Of a stretch of DNA of 64,000 nt, positions 14,690 through 24,134 are shown piece after piece. The position numbers were made by a program, and so were the translations under genes. The stretch's first letter is position 1; each line of letters opens with the position of its first letter. The notes beneath the pieces were generated by a model. That model ran no database searches and was not told the DNA's origin. It saw only the letters and a list, made by a program, of their open reading frames with translations. Where the stretch lies: positions 310,001-374,000 of the forward strand of contig CDRNVI010000143.1 in NCBI GenBank assembly GCA_977017575.1, in the 5' to 3' direction. The DNA is from Paramoeba atlantica. Lineage: Eukaryota; Discosea.

Positions 14690-14890
14690 CATAACCACAA
14701 CACAAAAAAACAAAATCAACAACAACAACAATAACAATTACAATAACAAATATCAACAACAAATAACAACAAATAACAACAAATAACAACAACAAATAAC
14801 AACAAATAACAACAAATAACAACAAGAACAACAAGAATACCAATAACAAATAACAAATAACAAATAACAACAAATAACAACACAATCAAA
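14690..14890 (+). repeat. AAC-rich microsatellite array 1
   Basis: Runs of AACAAATAACAAC-type units containing almost no G on the plus strand. The variable unit (AAC, AAATAAC) shows slippage-driven growth. Confidence 0.85.
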
Positions 14891-14935
14891 ATATCATCAC
14901 CACCACAACAGCAATACCATTAACAAAAACAAAAA

Positions 14936-15060
14936 CAAGCACAAAATAAAAGAAGGAAAAAAGAGAAAAACCTGGCGGTGGCACAATAGTCGGGATTGTT
15001 GGGAATGGGGTAATATAAAAAAAAGGCCTGGAGGGAGTCTTATAACAAAGAAACAAAAAT
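14936..15060 (+). repeat. AAC-family repeat end, copy 1
   Basis: The AAC-rich stretch ends in GCACAAAATAAAAGAAGG and a short A/G run, then AAACCTGG, followed by about 70 bp of mixed sequence ending in GGAGGGAGTCTTATAACAAAG. The same order occurs at 15545-15645 and 47080-47130, suggesting one repeat family with a defined end. Confidence 0.45.
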
Positions 15061-15079
15061 GCCCCATTCTATTATTAAC

Positions 15080-15490
15080 AATTTAACAATTAACAATGAT
15101 AATAAAAGCAATAACAAACAAATAACAACAACAATCATAACAATACAATAATGACAATAATGAATATAAAAAATAGTAACAACAACATAACAATTGCAAT
15201 CACAATAACAAACCAACAATCATAATAACAACAATAACAACAAACAACAACAAACAACAAACAATAAACAACAACAAACAAGAAAAACAATCACAATCAT
15301 AAACAACAGCAACAACAACTGTAACTTAACTACAATCACAACAATCACAATCACAACAAACAAAACAAAAGTAACACTGAATGACACAACAACAACAAAC
15401 AAAACGACAAACAAACCAACAAACCAACAAACCAACAAACCAACAAACCAACAACAAACCAAAAACCAACACAACAGAATAATCACATCA
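15080..15490 (+). repeat. AAC-rich microsatellite array 2, with (AAACCAAC)n
   Basis: AAC/AATAAC units as in array 1. A run of CAAACCAACAAACCAAC units occupies about 15410-15455. There is no gene; the minus-strand V/L-rich frame is an artefact of the GTT repeats. Confidence 0.85.
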
Positions 15491-15544
15491 TACTAAAAAA
15501 GATAAACAAATCCACACAATCAAATAACTAACAAACCAAACACA

Positions 15545-15645
15545 AAACACTGAAACAACAAAACACAAAATAAAGGGAAACCTGTGCCACTCATATTTTC
15601 AAAAAGGCTTGTGATTGGAAGGAGGTCTTTGTAATGAAGGAAACA
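15545..15645 (+). repeat. AAC-family repeat end, copy 2
   Basis: AACAAAACACAAAATAAAG then GGGAAACCTGTG, and a mixed tail ending GGAAGGAGGTCTTTGTAATG. Compare copy 1's GGAGGGAGTCTTATAACAAA and the 47.1-kb copy. Confidence 0.45.
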
Positions 15646-17640
15646 AAAAAGATGTCCTCGCACTAGCACTAGTTAAGAGAAGGGGGAGGAGGAAGAATCA
15701 GATTTTAGTATCAGAGAATTTTAATTAATTAAATACTAATAATTAACACAATAACAAAAACACTCTTCCAATAATAACTAGATGAGAGAAAAAAATAAAC
15801 ATCTAAAAAATAAATTATTGCACCTCCCTAACAACCCCCTAACCCTGCTGGTGGGCACACACATATTATTATATTATCCTAACTAATCAAAACCAACCAA
15901 CCAAACCAATCGCCACAAAAAAGAAAAGAGCAAAAACAAATACCAAAAATACCAAAAGCAAAAAATAAAACAAATAATAAAAAAACAAGTTCAACAAGAA
16001 CAAATTAACAAGAACACAAAACCTTCTTTTAAAATGGACATCAATCATTTACAACGATTTCGTATTCCCCTCAATATGGACGGGACACTTCTTTCAATGA
16101 ATACACCAATCTTGGTGATCTAAATTCTTTTCATTCTTTTTGTCTGTTTTCTTCTTGATGAACTTTTGGAGTGGAATCTGGGGATTCATGTCTTTTTTTC
16201 AATTTGAGAATTTGGCTTTGAGAGACAACAAACTGTTTTTTGTACAAATTAATAAATTTTTCACACACCCTTCCTTCCTTCCTTCCTTCCCTTCCTCTTC
16301 TCAAAAAACAAAACAAAACAAAAACACAAAAACAACATTAACACACACACACCCCCCATTTTTAAAACACAAAGATACAAATACAAAAAAAATAAACAAC
16401 AAAACACACCAAACACAGACAGAAAAAATAATCCATGCAAAAAAGTAACCTTCTCAGTGTGTTGCAAAAAATCTTCTTGTGTGTTGTGTGTGTAGTATAA
16501 CAATACATACAGGGTCCGATACATGGTATACCTTCTGTCGAGAAAGTCACATTTTTTTCGAGAAAGAAGACATTTGATTTCATTATGATAGGACATACCA
16601 CTTAAAGAAGAGGAGAGAGATCCGATCCAATATCACTGTCACCAATCCAAGAAACAAATATTTCAAGAGACAAAGAAGGTGTCAAGGAACCCTCCAAAAG
16701 AAGAAAGCTAAGAAGAAAGAGCTTTTACTCCTCAAAAAAATGATAAGAAACAGAGGAATAGGGCGCAGCAGTGAGAGTGGGGAGAGAGAGAAGGGAGGAG
16801 AGAGGGTCTAATCACACACACCAACAACACCAAACATGGATTTTTTGGGAAAGGAGAGAGAGAGAGAGAGCAGAAACATATAATCAATGGTAAAGTTCTT
16901 TGTGAATAACCAACATTGTCAAAAGAGAAGTATCCACCAAACATTACACCATCATCACCAAAACACGCTCGAAGAAAGGCCTCTCCTCAGAACACACACA
17001 CAAGATCGTCGTCTCAAGAGGGCTAAAAAGAGAAGAAAAGAGATCATCCACCACAAACATCACTCTCTCTATTGGGTGTCTCTCTGGTGATCTTCTCTCC
17101 CCCTTTTCACCCACTGCCCCTCTACTTTTGATTGTTGTGTTCCCGAATATTTGCTCTTTTATGTGGGTGAAACAAAACACCACCCTTTTCCCCCCACTTT
17201 TATGTTTTGTTCCTTTGAAAACTGTGTGAAGGAAAGGGAAGAGAAAGAAAGAGGGGAAAGAAAGAGAGAGAGAGAGAGAAAGGGGGAAAAAATGGTCAGG
17301 AGTGAGAGAAGAGAAGTGTGTTTGAGAAAAAAAAAAGGGAGGAAGAGAGTACACAAACCACCTCTTTTCGCATTCTTTGATTTTTATCTCCCTTCATCAA
17401 AGAGAGAGAGAGGTTCCTTTTCCCTTCTCCTCTCTCCTCTGTGTGTTAAAAGATGAGGTGAGAGAGAGAAGGGGGCGGAGGGGGTGTGAGGAGAAGAACA
17501 AACCCTCACACAACACAAAAAAACACAAAACACACACCACCACAAAACTGCATGATGGTGGTTGGTGAGATTGGCAAAACAAACAAAACAAATAACACAA
17601 AACAAAACAAAAACAAACAAAACAAAAACAAACAAACAAA
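15646..17640. other. Intergenic upstream of polyubiquitin, no gene called
   Basis: Low-complexity CA-, GA- and CTTC-type sequence. The only compositionally normal patch is about 16020-16130, where an ATG at 16034 opens a 29-codon frame; it is too short to call. The frames overlapping 16.1-17.7 kb are translations of simple repeats. Confidence 0.5.
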
Positions 17641-17651
17641 AACAAACAGAA

Positions 17652-17671
17652 AGAAGAGAGCGCTCTCTTCT
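17652..17671. promoter_or_regulatory. Perfect 20-bp palindrome upstream of polyubiquitin
   Basis: AGAAGAGAGCGCTCTCTTCT is its own reverse complement and lies about 230 bp before the polyubiquitin ATG. A second, interrupted palindrome, TAGAGCGCT..N..GCGCTA at 17734-17757, shares the AGCGCT core. Perfect symmetry and the repeated core suggest a dimeric factor site in the promoter; this is inference. Confidence 0.4.
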
Positions 17672-17875
17672 CCTCTCGCTCACCACAAAAACAACAAAAC
17701 ACAAAAAAAACAGAAACAAACGAAAAAAAAAGTAGAGCGCTAAAAAATAACGCGCTATTTTTAGTCAAGGGCTTCGATTTAGGTTTTCGCTGAACCTTTC
17801 ACTGAATTTGCAACTCGCCCCGAGCTGTTCTCTCTTTCTTTTGTATTTTTGTTATTTTCGTTTCTTCTCTTGTGA

Positions 17876-18370
<495 letters not shown>

Positions 18371-18900
18371 AAAAAGCTTGTATAAAAAAAATATAAATTG
18401 AAACTTTAACAAAAATCTTCTTTCTTTTTGAGACACACAACACACTACTTTTCTTTACCCCAGTGTGTAGTTGGGGGGTGAAAGATACTTTTTTTTTCTT
18501 CTTCCCAACACAATCAGTGTATGTGTTGAAGAAGGACCCACACACATAATAAGAAAAAGATATTGGGAGGGAGGTGGTGTTTTATTGAGACGACAATATT
18601 AACATAAAAACCACAGACCAATATGTTGGACCCAAAAAACCTGAAAAACAGTGCCAGAAAAAAGAAGAACAACAAGAAAGAAAAAAAGAAAGAAAAAAAG
18701 AAAGAAAAAAAGAAAAAAAAAACCAATGATGAACAATTTTTTTAGAATCCAAGAAAAGACACACCACCAAAGATATTTTGCTTCAAAAAAAAAACGTGGA
18801 TATTTCTTTTAACACCAAAACAACACACACACAACACACACAACACCTCCAATCCCCCCGACTGACTGGTGGATCTTCTTTTTTTTTTTTGTGGATTCTT
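18371..18900. other. 3' region of polyubiquitin
   Basis: AT-rich just after the stop, with ATAAAAAAAATATAAAT-type sequence that could serve polyadenylation. After that come mixed and A/G-rich sequence and a CACACAACACACACAAC run near 18820-18845. No gene. Confidence 0.5.
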
Positions 18901-18947
18901 CATTCTCTCTGGGGTACTAATTCGAAAAATCAGACCCAGAGAGTATG
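18901..18947 (+). repeat. 47-bp hairpin family, copy A
   Basis: Arms CATTCTCTCTGGGG and ACCCAGAGAGTATG flank a loop TACTAATTCGAAAAATCAG. The same structure and a related loop occur at 21875-21921 (inverted), 46321-46368 and 49726-49771 (inverted). Unrecognised. Confidence 0.85.
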
Positions 18948-19079
18948 AAAATTATCACGAAATAATCCTCTTTTGTGTTGTTTGGTCTCTCTTCTCTTTG
19001 CCCTCCTTATCCAACTTTGATTGTGTGGCAACTTCTCTCTTTTTCGTTTGTGATTTTTCGAATCTTTTGAACAAAAAAA

Positions 19080-19829
19080 AATGAAAAAAAGAAAGAAAAC
19101 AGAAAGGAAAAAAAAAGAAAGAAAAAAAAAAGAAAAGGGAAAGGAAAGGGAAAAGAAAAAAAAAAAGAGAAAAAGAAACAAAAAAATAAATAAAAACAAA
19201 AGAAAAAAAAGAAAAAAAAAAGAAAAAAAAGAAAAAGAAAAGAAAAAAAAAAGAAAAGAAAAAAAAAAGAAAAGAAAAAAAGAAAAGGAAAACAAAAAAA
19301 GAAAAAAGAAAGAAAAAAGAAAAAAAGAGAAAAAAAGAAAAGATAAAAGAAACAAAGAGAAGAAAAAAAGAAAAAAAGAAAGAAAAAAGAAAAAGAAAAA
19401 AGGAAAAGGAAAAAAAAGGAAAGGAAGAGGGAAAAGAGAAAGAGAAAAAAGAGAACCAACAATTTTCTTTTTCTTTTCGCTTTGATCAAGAAAAGAAAGG
19501 AGAAAGAGGAGGAAAAGGAAAAAAAACAAAAAAAAAACAAAAAAACAAAAAAGAAAAGAAAACAAAATAAAAAAACAAAAAAACAAAAAAACAAAAAAAA
19601 GAAAAGAAAAGAAAAGAAAAGAACAATAAACAAAAACAAACAAAAACAAAAAAAGGAAAAAAAAAGAAAAAAAAGGAAAAAAAAGGAAAAAAAAGGAAAA
19701 AAAAGGAAAAAAAAAGAAAAAGAAAGGAAAAAAAAAAGAAAAAAAAGGAAAAGGAAAAAAGAAAAAAAAGAAAGAAAAGAAAAAAAAGAAAAATAAAGAA
19801 GAAAAGAAAGAAAAAAGAGAAAAAAAAGA

Positions 19830-19860
<31 letters not shown>

Positions 19861-20070
19861 AAGAAAAAAAAAAGAAAAAAAAGGAAAAGGAAAAAAGAAA
19901 AAAAAGAAAGAAAAGAAAAAAAGAAAAACAAAGACAGAAAAAAAAAGAAAAAAAAGAAAAAAAAGAAAAAAAAGAAAAGAGAAAAAAGAAAAAAAAAAGA
20001 AAAAAAAGAAAAAAAAGAAAAAAAAGAAAAAAGAAAAAAGAAAAAAAAAAGAAAAAAAAGAAAAGAAAAA
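19080..20070 (+). repeat. Kilobase polypurine (A/G) tract
   Basis: Nearly 1 kb of A with interspersed G on the plus strand and almost no pyrimidine, apart from a patch at 19455-19490. It lies downstream of the plus-strand polyubiquitin gene. The 393-codon minus-strand frame across it is all F/S/L and is rejected as a gene. Confidence 0.95.
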
Positions 20071-20735
20071 AACTGTGAAGAAAAAGGATCTTTTTTGATA
20101 CGTGATTTCACTCTTTTCTAATTCAACGACTTTGCTGTTTTAAAGGAAAGAAAGAGAAGGAAAGAAAAGAAAAGAGAAGGAGAAAGAGGGGAAAGAGGAG
20201 AAAAGAGAAGAGGGGGGGAGAAAGATTAAAAAGAGGAAAGATAAAAGATAAAGAAGACGAAAAACAAAAGATAAAAGAAAAAAAGAAAAAAAGAAAAAAC
20301 AAAAGAAAAAAAAACAAAGAAAAAAAAGAAAAAAAAGAAAAAAAACAAAAGAAAAAAAGAAAAAAAAACCAATGAAGAAAAAAGGACCATTTTTTAATAC
20401 GTGAATTACACTCTCTTCAATTAAACAACTTTCCTATGTTAAGGAAAAAAAGAAAGAGAAAAGAAAGAGAAAAGAAAGAGAAAACGAAAAAGGGAGAAAA
20501 AGAGAAGAGAGGGGAAAGATTAAAAAGAGGAAAAGATAAAGAAGAAAAAACAAAAGAAAAATCGGAAAAAAAACAAAAAAAAAACAAAAAAAAACAAAAA
20601 CAAAAAGAAAAAAAAAGAAAAAAAAAAGAAAAGAAAAGAAAAGAAAAGAAAAAGAAAAAGAGAAAAAAAGAAAAGAAAAGAAAAGAAGAAAAAAAAGAGA
20701 AAGAAAAAAGAATAAACCTCAAGAACATGATTTAA
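20068..20735 (+). repeat. Duplicated ~90-bp spacer within purine tracts
   Basis: Two related spacers at about 20070-20160 and 20365-20450 share GAAGAAAAAGGA, T-run-GATACGTGA or AATACGTGAATT, CACTCTCTTC-type and AACAACTTT blocks, each followed by another A/G tract (to 20350 and 20710). A weaker relative with CAATGTAATTCCACTC is near 47515-47540. The unit is therefore spacer plus purine tract, repeated. Confidence 0.6.
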
Positions 20736-21025
20736 CTCCACCCACCTCTTCCCAACCTTCCCAACCTCCCCCTCCTTCCCTCCTTTCCCAACCTTTCCCT
20801 CCTACCATCCCTACCTTCTTTCTTCTTCCCTCCTCCTTCCCTCCTCCTTCCCTCCTCCTTCCCTCCTCCCTTCCTCTTCCTTTCCCTCTTCCTTTCCTTC
20901 CCCTTCCCTCCTTCTTCCCTCCTTCTCTCCTTCTTCCTCTTTCCCTTTTTTTAGTTCTTTTTCTCTTTCTTTTTTCTTTTCTTTTTCTCTTTCCTCTTTT
21001 CTTCTCTCTCCTTTCGCTCTTTCCT
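20736..21025. repeat. Polypyrimidine tract (CCTT-type)
   Basis: CTTCCCTCCTTCCCTCC-type units on the plus strand. The strand bias flips here: from this point to about 21800 the plus strand is pyrimidine-rich. Confidence 0.9.
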
Positions 21026-21189
21026 CTCTCTCACCATTCCCAAGGAAAAAGGGAAAGGGGCGCAATTGCAAAGGTTTTTCAGGGCATTGAAAAAAAAAAT
21101 TCTCATAAAAATTTCCTTGTAAAATATTTTTTCAACGCTGGTTTATTTTAGCACCAAAAAAAAAGATTTTAGGGTTCATAATTTTTCTG

Positions 21190-21241
21190 GCCTCATTGGT
21201 TTTGTTTTGCCTTTTCTCTTTCTCTTCTCTCTCTTCTCTTT

Positions 21242-21272
<31 letters not shown>

Positions 21273-21795
21273 CTCTCTCTTTTTTCTTTTCTCTCTCTTT
21301 TTTCTTTTTTCTCTCTTTTTTTCTTTTTTCTCTCTTTTTTTCTTTTTTCTCTCTTTTTTTCTTTTTTCTTTCCTCTTTCTCGAACTTTTTTGCCCTTTAT
21401 GAATGGGACCGGAATGGGTTCTCTCTTTATTTCTTTTATTTCATTGACTTTTCTGTTTTTTCTTCTCTTTTTCACTTTTATCTCTTCTCTTTTTTTTCAC
21501 TTTTTCACTTTCTCACTTTTTCTCTTTTTTTTGTTCCTCTTTTTCTTGTTCCCCTTTTTCTTGTTCCCCTTTCTTCCCTTTTTTGATAGGGTTTTCTCTC
21601 TTTTCTTTTTTCCCTTTCCCCCCTTTTTTCTTTTTCTCTTCTTTTCTTTTCTTTTTGTTGATTTTTCTCCTTTTGTTTTTGATTTCTTCTTCACAGTTTC
21701 TCATTTTTCTCTTTCTTCTCTTTCTATTTTCTCTTTCTCTTCTCTCTCTTTCCCCCCCTTCCCTTTCTTTTCCTTTTTCTTTTTTGAAAAAATAA
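21190..21795. repeat. Polypyrimidine tract (CTTTT/CTCT-type)
   Basis: Nearly pure T/C on the plus strand, so purine on the sense strand downstream of the minus-strand PB1 gene. A short mixed patch (about 21385-21420) interrupts it. No gene. Confidence 0.9.
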
Positions 21796-21874
21796 GACAG
21801 TCTTACAGATAAGTGAATCTTCAAAAAAAAAAAGAAGAGATAAAAGAGGTGTTTTTTTATTTGGGAAAGATGCT

Positions 21875-21921
21875 GTATTCTCTGGGTTCGGATTTTCACA
21901 AATTAGCACCCAGAGAGTATC
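21875..21921 (-). repeat. 47-bp hairpin family, copy B (inverted)
   Basis: GTATTCTCTGGGT and ACCCAGAGAGTATC arms. The loop, read on the minus strand (TGCTAATTTGTGAAAATCCG), matches the loops of copies A and C. It lies 210 bp beyond the stop of the minus-strand PB1 gene. Confidence 0.85.
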
Positions 21922-22131
21922 AAGATCTCCCCCACCCCCAACCATCTATCTGACACATTCTTTTTGACGAAAAAAGAAAGGAGAAACGTTTTTCTTGATA
22001 AAAAAAGAGCACAAAAAAAAAGAAGTTTGGTTCCATTGAAGAGATTTTGTTATTTATTTTCGTCTTCTCTCCTTTGGAGGAGGAGAATTGAAAAACTTCT
22101 TTTTTGAACCATGTGGTGGGGAAGAAGAACG

Positions 22132-23043
22132 TCAAGTTCCTTTTCTCTTATTTCTAAACATTTTGTCTTTCTCTTCTTCTTCTTTTGGTCCAGTCGCCAA
22201 CCTCTCTGTGATTTCTTCCAAACGTTTCTTGAGAATAATTTCTGTTTCCATCATCTTTTTTGACTTCTTTTCTTTCGCTTCAAGATTACAAAGTCTTCTT
22301 TCGATGTTTCGTCGTTGGTTTTGAAGCTTTCTCGATTGCCCAAATGATCTTGGTTTCCCACAATCTTTCTCTTCTTTCTCTTCTTCCTCTTCTTCCTCTT
22401 CTTCCTCTTCTTCCTCAGAGGATTGGATTTCTTCAATCTCCTCTTCCTCTTGTTTGTTTCCGACAATGTCCTTTTGACTTTTCAAATCAACAAGGTTCTC
22501 TCGAACTTGGGTTTTGTTTTTGGTCAACTGTTTCTTTCTTCGTTGGAGAGCCACAATCTTTTCTTCAAGAACATCAATCTGATCTGCCAGTTTCTTGTCA
22601 CGTTTACTGAGCATTTCAATCTCCTTCTCTCTCTTCTGTTGTTCCTTGAGTCTTTTCTGAGGGTTCTCAGAAACTTCATCCCCCACTTTCTCAACCTTCT
22701 TCTCTTCATCATCACCCACTCGATTTTGGACCTTTTGGATCTCCTTTTCAGTTTCTTCTTCGACTTGACTCTCCACTGCTTTTGCTGTCTCATTCTTTTT
22801 TGGGAGAAGAAACAAAGCGTCTTCCAAGTCTTGGTCACGTTTCACAAAGACAACATCACACTCATCATCAAGATAGAACACTCGAACTGCAGTTGAAGTT
22901 CCGTACACATCCTGGATCTTCCTTCGGAGACTTTGAAAGTCTTGAGCTTGAACAGAACACACTCTTCCATTCTCAGTGTTTTGGACTTCCCACCACTCTT
23001 CTTCTCTTTCGACAATCGACATCAACTGAACTCTCATCACCAT
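22132..23043 (-). CDS. PB1-domain coiled-coil protein
   Basis: A 303-residue protein on the minus strand. Residues about 1-82 resemble a PB1 domain: WWEVQNTENGRVCSV leads to a basic helix (SLRRKIQDVYG), then the acidic OPCA-like motif YLDDECDVVFVKRDQDLED. PB1 domains join proteins head to tail in signalling and autophagy scaffolds; a partner cannot be named. Residues about 85-200 are charged and predicted coiled coil (EKEIEMLSKRDKKLADQIDV). A run of about 14 glutamates follows near residues 210-225, then a second coiled coil and a basic C-terminus (MFRNKRKGT). The first two codons include two possible starts (MVM). No intron signals are apparent. The gene converges on polyubiquitin, with a long pyrimidine (sense-purine) tract downstream. 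Confidence 0.8.
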   Translation of the reverse strand: MVMRVQLMSIVEREEEWWEVQNTENGRVCSVQAQDFQSLRRKIQDVYGTSTAVRVFYLDDECDVVFVKRDQDLEDALFLLPKKNETAKAVESQVEEETEKEIQKVQNRVGDDEEKKVEKVGDEVSENPQKRLKEQQKREKEIEMLSKRDKKLADQIDVLEEKIVALQRRKKQLTKNKTQVRENLVDLKSQKDIVGNKQEEEEIEEIQSSEEEEEEEEEEEEEKEEKDCGKPRSFGQSRKLQNQRRNIERRLCNLEAKEKKSKKMMETEIILKKRLEEITERLATGPKEEEEKDKMFRNKRKGT

Positions 23044-23290
23044 ATTTTGATTGATTGATTGTTGTTTTTCTGTTTCAAGTTATCCAGAAAAAGAAATGTT
23101 TTGAATTAAAAACAAAACCTGAGGGTGTGGTTGATTGTGTTTGTTGTCGTTCACGAGGGAATGAGAGGGGGGGGGGGTGTGGCGAGAAGGAACACCAATC
23201 AAAATTGAACAAAAAAAAACAAAAAAAAATCACTGAAAGAACAACCAAAAACACACACACAGAAAAAAAAAAAAGAAAAAAAGCGCTGAT
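23044..23290. other. Upstream region shared by the PB1 gene and the 5S locus
   Basis: Contains TTGATTGATTGTTG next to the PB1 start and a G10 run near 23168. No gene is seen. Confidence 0.4.
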
Positions 23291-23339
23291 AGGACCTGAA
23301 ATAGAGGTCCATCATATTCGGACCCAAAATAGAGGTCCG
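23291..23339. repeat. Paired short palindromes GGACC-N11-GGTCC
   Basis: Two adjacent inverted repeats: AGGACCTGAAATAGAGGTCC (23291-23310) and CGGACCCAAAATAGAGGTCC plus G (23319-23339). A third copy lies at 48961-48981, at a similar place relative to the second 5S copy. It may be a 5S-linked regulatory or structural motif. Confidence 0.7.
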
Positions 23340-23686
23340 TTTTTCTTTTTTTGTTTTTTGTGTTTTTTTGTTCGTTTGTTTTTTTTTTTGGTTTTCCTCA
23401 GTCTTTCTTTTTCCTCTTTCTCTTTTCTTCTGTCTTTTCTTATCTTTCTTTTTGTAGGTTGTTAATTTTTTTTCCTTCTCTTTCTTTGTTTTTTTTCTTT
23501 ATTTTTTTCTTTCTTTTTTTGAAATTCCACCACTTTTTCTCTCTTTCCATTGAGGTTTTTTCTCTTTTCTCTTTTCTCTTTTCTTTTTTCTCTTTTCTTT
23601 CTTTTCTCTCATCTTTCTTTTCTCTTTCTCTTTTCTTTTTATTAATTTGGATTGATATTAAAAGAAGAAAAAAAAGAAGAGAAAGT
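23340..23686 (+). other. Pyrimidine-rich 5' flank of the 5S gene
   Basis: T/C-rich sequence followed by TTGGATTGAT and an A/G run just before 5S. The flank of the second 5S copy (48982-49466) has the same order: palindrome, T/C tract, GGATTGATAAAA and A/G run. This indicates duplication of the whole locus. Confidence 0.55.
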
Positions 23687-23805
23687 GTCTTCGGTCATAC
23701 CCAGTTGAAAGCACCCGATCCCATCAGAACTCGGAAGTTAAGCAGCTGTGGGCTCGGTTAGTAGAATGGTGGGTGACCACATTCGAATCCCGAGTGCTGA
23801 AGACC
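23687..23805 (+). rRNA. 5S rRNA
   Basis: A 119-nt sequence starting GTCTTCGGTCATACCCAG, with the conserved ACTCGGAAGTTAAGCAGC (A-box/C-box region), GGTTAGTAGAATGGTGGG and the end CCGAGTGCTGAAGACC. Its 5' and 3' ends pair (GTCTTCGG with CTGAAGAC). T-runs from 23811 on give Pol III termination. This copy keeps its CpG sites, whereas the 49.5-kb copy has lost most of them, so this is the likely active one. A retrotransposon abuts its 3' side. Confidence 0.96.
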
Positions 23806-23827
23806 TTCTCTTTTCTTTTTTTTTCCT

Positions 23828-23868
<41 letters not shown>

Positions 23869-24134
23869 CTTTCAATGAAAGAGATTTTTATTCGAAATAG
23901 ATGGTTGTAAGAGAAGGGAATGGTTGCACATTCGGCAGAATATCTCACCCAGTGAGAGGAGGAACTGCAGAAAAAGGGGGTAGTACATGTGGAAAGAAGA
24001 GGGGGGAATGGAAATGTCATTTGGATTGAGAGATGATGAGAAGCACAGAGAGTGATGGGTCAAAAGGGGGTTGCTGGGTTTTAGATTTTCCTGTATGCTC
24101 ATCATGTGGTTTGCCATTGCTTTCATTAGTGCAG

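Noticed and set aside
16034..16123. A 29-codon ATG frame (MDINHLQRFRIPLNMDGTLL...)
   Set aside because: Composition is gene-like, but the frame is too short and isolated to call; it could be an exon of an unseen gene.
18930..20111. A 393-codon minus-strand open frame
   Set aside because: It is a translation of an A/G tract (F, S, L and P only); composition and lack of any motif rule out a gene.
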